Part shown: positions 30,850 through 35,093 of the stretch, one piece after another
How the letters are laid out: every line of letters starts with the position of its first letter
How positions within the stretch are numbered: position 1 is the stretch's first letter
Assembly (NCBI GenBank): GCA_963728925.1
Contig: CAVSMB010000033.1
Location: forward strand, 1-35,093
DNA: 35,093 nucleotides
Source: JBBPZA01 sp963728925
GTDB lineage: Bacteria > Actinomycetota > Thermoleophilia > Solirubrobacterales > Solirubrobacteraceae
Direction of reading: 5' to 3'
The notes under the pieces: model-generated
What the model saw: only the letters and a program-made list of their open reading frames with translations
Databases searched by the model: none
Told to the model about the DNA's origin: nothing
Made by a program: the position numbers and the translations under genes

Positions 30850-31789
30850 CTAGCCGAGCGCGAGCCCGCGGCGGGGCGAGGGCGGGATCGCGGTCTCCAC
30901 CGGGACGGTGGCGGTTAGCCGCAGCCTCCGTCGGTCGGCGAGCACGGCGGGCAGGAGCGGCACCGCCGCGACCGAGGCCTTCAGGTGGGCGGCGAGGCGC
31001 CGCTCGCGGGCCGCGTGGCAGAGCCACCCGGCCTGGCGGTAGACGACCCCCGGAAGCCAGCGCGCCGGGAAGTGCTTGACCACCAGCAGCAACGTGTTGC
31101 GCTGGGTCCACGACCACGCCGAGCGGCTCGCCCCATCCGAGGAGCCCTCCCCCGCGTGGCGCGCGACCACCGGCTCGTAGCGGCACCGCCAGCCCGGCCA
31201 GCCGCAGGCGCAGGCCGAGGTCGACGTCCTCGAGGTAGATCACGAGGGTCTCGTCGAAGCCGCCGACGGCGAGGACCGCGTCGCGGCGGTAGACAGCGGC
31301 GCCCGCGCACGCCGAGAAGGCCTCCCCCGGAGCGTCGAAGCGCCCGTTGTCGGTCGTGCGCCGCCCACGCTGCTCGCATGCGCCGTCGCGGCGCAGGAGG
31401 TCGCCCGTGTCGTAGACCTGGCTCGGGTCCTCGAGGTCGACCATCTTGGTCGCCACCGAGGCGACGCCAGGGTCCTCGTCGAGCACGGCGGCGGCCCGGC
31501 GCAGCCAGTCGGGCGCAAGCACCACGTCGGTGTTCACGAGCGCCACGTGGCCCGCCGACACCGCGGCGATCCCGCGGTTGGCCGCCGCCGCGAACCCCGT
31601 GTTGCGACCCAGGCGCAGCACCTCCACCCGCGCGCGCCGTTCGGCGGCGGCGTCGGACCCGTCGGTCGAGCCGTTGTCGACGACGAGCACCTCGTCGGGC
31701 GGCGGGTCCTGCCCCATCACGGAGTCCAGGCACGCCTCGATCCAGCGGGCCCCGTTCCAGTTGGGGATGACGACCGCGGCCGCGGTCAC
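30850..31789 (-). pseudogene. GT2 glycosyltransferase (rhamnosyltransferase-like), single frameshift
   Basis: From GTG 31789 the frame encodes VVIPNWNGARWIEACLDSV, LVVDNGSTDGSD, NTGFAAAANRGIAAV, VALVNTDVVLAPDWLRRA and LVIYLEDVDLGLRLRLAG, the WcaA/rhamnosyltransferase-type GT2 pattern with NTDV as metal site and ED as catalytic region. An extra G near 31185 moves the rest to the frame with VVARHAGEGSS, RNTLLLVVKHFPARWLPGVV and a basic tail ending at 30850. Corrected length is about 312 residues. GTG 31789 overlaps the stop of the GT4 gene by 4 bp, so the two are translationally coupled. Confidence 0.75.
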
Positions 31790-32963
31790 GCAGGTCGGCG
31801 CCACGGCGCGGCGGGGCGGCCGACCCGGGCGCGCACGCGCTCGGCCGCGCGCGGCGTGTGGTCGACCCCGCGGGCCGCCTCGACGGCGTCGCGCATCTGG
31901 CGGCGGAAGCGCGCGACGCTGAAGCGGTCGGCGTTGCGCGCGCACGCCGCGGGGTCTATCGCTCCGTCGTCGAAGCCCCGCACCGCCTCGGCGAGCACGT
32001 CCGGCTCGAGCTCTGAGAAGAAGGTGCCGGTCACGCCCTCGACGACCGTCTCGCGCGCGCCGCCGCTCGCGTGGGCGATGACCGGGCGGCCGGCCGCCTG
32101 GGCCTCGACGGCGGCGATGCCGAACTCCTCCGTGGCGGTGACGATCATCGCCCGGCACCCCTGGGCGAGCTCGGAGATGCGGGCGTCGGAGACGCGTCCC
32201 TCGATGCGCACGGTCGGCCCGGCGAGCCGTCGCAGGCGCTGGAGCTCGGGCCCGTCGCCGGCGACGACGAGCGGACAGGCCGAGCCGGTTGAAGGCCTCC
32301 ACAGCGACATGGATCCGCTTGTGGGGCATGAGCTCGGAGACGATGAGGTAGTGGTCGCGCACTGGGCCCGGGCTGAAGCGCGTCGTCTCGACCGGCGGGT
32401 AGACGACCGCGGACTCCCGGTTGAAGTAGCGCGCGATGCGCTTGCGCGTGCCGTCCCGGAGATCGCCAGGTAGGCGTCGACGCGCTGCGCGGCGATCCAG
32501 TCCCATCGACGCCACGGCTGAAGATGACCGCCAGGGCGGCCCGGGTCACCGGATCGCGCTGGGCGAGCGTCGTGTCGCGCGCGTTCCACGCGTAGCGGAA
32601 CGGGTTGTAGCAGTAGCAGACGTGCACGGCCCCGGGGGCGGGGATGACGCCGTGGGCCCACGCACTCGAGCTCGACACGACGAGGTCGTAGTCCGAGAGG
32701 TCGAAGCTCTCCACCGCGAGCGGGTAGAGCGGGAGCGGGGCGCGGAAGTTGCGCGCGGTGGGGCGCAACCGCTGGAGGTAGGAGGTCTTGATCGTGCGGT
32801 GCGCGAAGCGTCCCTCCGTTCCCCGCTCATCGTAAACGGGAGTGAAGATGTCGGCCTCGGGCCAGATCTCGCACAGGGTCGAGAAGACCCGCTCCGCGCC
32901 GCGCAGGTCGAGCAGGAAGTCGTGCACGAGGGCGACGCGAGGGGCGCCGCTATCGCCGGCCAT
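31786..32963 (-). pseudogene. GT4 glycosyltransferase (GT-B fold), frameshifted
   Basis: Pieces in three frames give a GT4 protein of about 390 residues: RVALVHDFLLDLRGAERVF, WPEADIFTPV, RGTEGRFAHRTIKTSYLQRL, SFDLSDYDLVVSSSSAWAHG and VCYCYNPFRYAWN from ATG 32963; RRWDWIAAQRVDAYLAIS, ESAVVYPPVETTRFSPG and YLIVSELMPHKRIHVAVEAF in the next frames; then LVVAGDGPELQRL and ATEEFGIAAVEAQAAGRPVI with the conserved EFGIAAVE donor-binding motif of GT4. At least three single-base shifts occur, between about 32280 and 32530. YCYNPFRYAW is typical of WbaZ/mannosyltransferase-like GT4 enzymes. A fragment of a relative lies at 28739-28860. Confidence 0.75.
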
Positions 32964-32969
32964 GCGGCG

Positions 32970-32975
32970 AATCTA
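32970..32975 (-). promoter_or_regulatory. -10-like hexamer of the GT4 gene (leaderless)
   Basis: TAGATT on the minus strand, 6 nt before ATG 32963. It would drive the GT4 / GT2 pair. Confidence 0.45.
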
Positions 32976-33026
32976 AGCATGGGCCGAGCCGGCCGCGCTC
33001 TCCGCCCGGGTAGGTCGTCGCACGCC

Positions 33027-34065
33027 TCAGCGGGCGGCGTTGGCCAGCACCTCGTGCGCCTGGCGCGCCGCTCGCTCCCGACTGCGGGCGGCGATCCGCG
33101 GCGCTCCGCCCGCTGCAACAAGCTGCCGGCGCAGCGCATCGTCCGCGGCGATCCGCCGCAGCGCCTGCGCGAGCGCCGCGACGTCGCCCGGCGCGACGAA
33201 CAGCGCGCCCTCGCCGAGCGTCTCCCGCATGCCCGGCACGTCGCTCACGACCGACGGCGTCCCGAAGCTCAGCGCCTCGAGCGGCGGCAGCCCCAGCCCC
33301 TCGAGCCGCGAGGGGAGCACGAGCGCGATCGCGCCGGCGTAGAGGCCCGCCAGGACGTCGTCGCTCACTCGCCCGAGCAGCGTCGCGCCGGCCGCGGCGA
33401 GCACGTCGCGCTCGCGGCCGTCGCCGACGACGACCAGGCCCGCGTCCAGGCCTTCGGCGCGTGCCGCGGAACGCCGCGGCGAGCACCTCGGGCGCCTTGA
33501 GAGGCTCGAGCGCGCCGACGAACAGCAGGTAGCGCGAGGGAACTCCTGGCGTCGCGGGGACGCCGCGCCCGGCCGCCTCCCCCACCCTCCCGACGCCCGG
33601 CAGCACGGCGACGACCTTCTCGGCGGGCAGCCCCCAGCGAGACAGTGCCTCCTCCCGGGTGGCCGCGGAGTTCGTCATGACCATCGCCGCGCGGCGGGCG
33701 AGCGACCGGGGCCTGGCGAGACGCTGCCAGAGCCGTTCGTAGCCCGTGAAGTCCTGCAGCCGGCGTCGAAGGAGAGGTCGTGCAGGGTGAGGACGAAGGG
33801 CACCCCGTGGGACACCGCGACCGGCGCGGGCTCGGGCAGCCACACCACGTCGGGCGGCGCGCCCGCGAGCCGGTCCAGTCGCGGGCGGCCGGCGAGGGCC
33901 GCCGCGGCGTAGCGCGCCCGGCGCCCGGCTCCCGAGCCCGCGGTCACCACGCGCCGAGTCCTCGGACGGGAACGTGGCGCGCAGGGCCTCGAGCATCCCG
34001 GCCGTCACCCTCGCGATGCCCCGGCGCTCCTTCTCGAGCGTTCGGCCGTCGACGGCGACGCGCAT
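33027..34065 (-). pseudogene. GT4 glycosyltransferase, frameshifted
   Basis: From ATG 34065: MRVAVDGRTLEKERRGIARV, then across shifted frames DVVWLPEPAPVAVSHGVPFV, LTLHDLSFD, FTGYERLWQRLARPRSLARR, MTNSAATREEALSRWGLPAE, SRYLLFVGALEPLKAPEVLA, and finally the intact C-terminal part with LGRVSDDVLAGLYAGAIALV, LPSRLEGLGLPPLEALSFGT and APGDVAALAQALRRI. The last blocks are the classical GT4 donor-binding region (EGLGLPPLEAL). At least three length changes (about 33950, 33760 and 33465) break about 345 codons. The gene starts 15 bp after the upstream GT4 stop but has its own TAGGGT. Confidence 0.72.
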
Positions 34066-34073
34066 GCCGCGGG

Positions 34074-34079
34074 ACCCTA
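34074..34079 (-). promoter_or_regulatory. -10-like hexamer between two GT4 genes (leaderless)
   Basis: TAGGGT on the minus strand, 8 nt before ATG 34065 and 1 bp after the stop of the upstream GT4 gene. Confidence 0.45.
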
Positions 34080-34080
34080 G

Positions 34081-35093
34081 TCAGCCCGCGAGCGAGGCGA
34101 GCAGCGCGTCGACCTCGCGCGCCGCGCGGTCCCAGGAGAGTGTGGCCGCCCGCGCGAGCCCCGCGGCGGAGAGCCGCTGGCGCAATGGCTCGTCCTCGAG
34201 CGCGCGCCCGAGCGCCGAGGCGATCTGGCCGGAGTCCTCGGGGTCGACGAGCAGCGCCGCGCCGCCGGTCGTCTCGGGCAGCGCGGCGCGGTCGGCGGCC
34301 ACGACCGGCACGCCGGAGGCCATCGCCTCCAGGCAGGTCAGGCCGAAGCCCTCGTGGCGGGAGGCGAGCACGAAAGCGCGCGCGCCGGCGTAGAGGCCGG
34401 GCAGCAGATCGTCGTCGACGTGCCCGAGCGCGCGGACGGCGCCGGGGCCCTGCTCGGCACGCAGCTGGGGGCGACCGCCGCCGGCCGCGACGAGCTCGAC
34501 GCCGCGCGCCGCGAGCTCCCGCCCCGCGGGCTCGAGCGCGGCGAGGTTCTTGCGCGCGACCAGGCTCCCGACGGTCAGAACGTACGGTCGCTCCAGGCCG
34601 AGCGCGCGGGCGGCGCCGGCCGCGTCGGCGGTGGGCGCGAAGCGCTCGTCCACCCCGCCGTGCACGACGGTCACCCGCTCGCGCGAGACACCCATCAGCT
34701 CGACGATCTCGTCGCGCGAGAACGACGACACCGTGATCACCCGTACCGCAGCCCGCGCCAGCGCGGGGAGCATGGTCCGCTGCCACGCGGCGTACCCGCG
34801 CGAGTACCACTCGGGGTGAGCGAGGGCCGAGGCGTCGTGCATGACCACGACGTTGCGCGGCCAGGCGAGGGGTGCGAGGTTGGCGGGGGAGAGCCCGATC
34901 CCCGCCCGGGCGCGGGCGGCGAGGGCGGGGAGGGCGAGCCTGCTCCCACGCGTGCCCGAGCCGGTGGCTCAGCGCGACCGGCGGGGTCGCGACGCGGTAG
35001 GCGCCAGGCCGCAGGGCCGGGAGCCGCCGCGCCATCTCGCGCGCCCACCGCTCGACGCCGCCGAGCTCGGGCCGGGCCGCCGCGCGCGCGTTG
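34081..35093 (-). pseudogene. GT4 glycosyltransferase, 5' end cut by window edge, single frameshift
   Basis: Reading in from the window edge: NARAAARPELGGVERWAREM, the usual GT4 start with its glycine loop (only about four residues missing), then RVATPPVALSHRLGHAWEQ. A shift near 34940 leads to LPALAARARAGIGLSPANLA, VVVMHDASALAHPEWYSRGY, VRVITVSSFSRDEIVELMGV, RVTVVHGGVDERFAP, YVLTVGSLVARKNL, LGHVDDDLLPGLYAGARAFV and LASRHEGFGLTCLEAMASGV. SRHEGFGLTCLEAMASG is the GT4 donor-binding motif with its two conserved Glu. The protein is closest in layout to mannosyltransferase-like GT4 enzymes, and the donor is not resolved. It heads the minus-strand GT4 series in this window. Confidence 0.75.

Overview
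The window is very GC-rich (by eye about 70% or more) and densely coded on both strands. Nearly every gene belongs to surface-polysaccharide biosynthesis: nucleotide-sugar enzymes, about fifteen glycosyltransferases (GTs) or GT remnants, SAM methyltransferases, an ABC exporter, a flippase, a polymerase/ligase-like protein and a secreted glycoside hydrolase. GC content, gene families and promoter style suggest an actinobacterium, perhaps Thermoleophilia (Solirubrobacterales-like). That placement is inference; there is no rRNA or other marker gene here. I saw no tRNA, rRNA, CRISPR array or intact transposase.

Layout. 1-222 (-): start of a TylF-type methyltransferase. 317-4367 (+): RmlD-like reductase, WecB-like epimerase, GT2 and C-methyltransferase. 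4374-8231 (-): broken GT-C membrane GT, SDR epimerase, cupin and GT2, with overlapping or abutting ends. 8282-9113: two convergent gene fragments joined at one CTAG. 9210-11270 (+): tandem paralogous methyltransferases, both frame-broken. 11261-14089: three paralogous StrF-like GTs in alternating orientation. 14127-15122 (-): methyltransferase with a coiled-coil tail. 15204-20627 (+): Wzt-like ATPase, GT2, a second Wzt-like ATPase, Wzm-like permease and a small TPR protein. 20617-22429 (-): epimerase remnant and O-antigen ligase/polymerase-like protein. 22633-26998 (+): glycoside hydrolase, RfbF-like cytidylyltransferase, RfbG-like dehydratase (frameshifted) and Wzx-like flippase (frameshifted). 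26995-28717 (-): GT2 and methyltransferase. 28739-29046: fragments of a GT4 and a glycoside hydrolase. 29077-35093 (-): GT-C, GT2 and three GT4 genes, all carrying at least one frameshift.

How the genes fit together. The sugar enzymes supply activated deoxy- or amino-sugars, apparently including a CDP-6-deoxyhexose branch. The GTs assemble chains, methyltransferases modify or cap them, and the two Wzt-like ATPases, with different carbohydrate-binding C-domains but only one visible permease, would export them. The flippase and ligase/polymerase-like genes suggest a second, lipid-linked route.

Two window-wide patterns stand out. First, eighteen starts are preceded by a TANNNT-like hexamer only 6-10 nt upstream, the signature of leaderless transcription, while starts that overlap or closely follow an upstream gene lack it. 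Second, many reading frames are broken by single-base length changes, often in short homopolymers, while homology continues in the next frame. Sequencing or assembly error is the simplest explanation for most of these, but the truncated fragments at 8282-9113, 20617-20891 and 28739-29046 look like structural gene decay or mis-joins. In this annotation 'pseudogene' means that the frame is interrupted in this sequence; it does not claim that the gene is dead in the organism.
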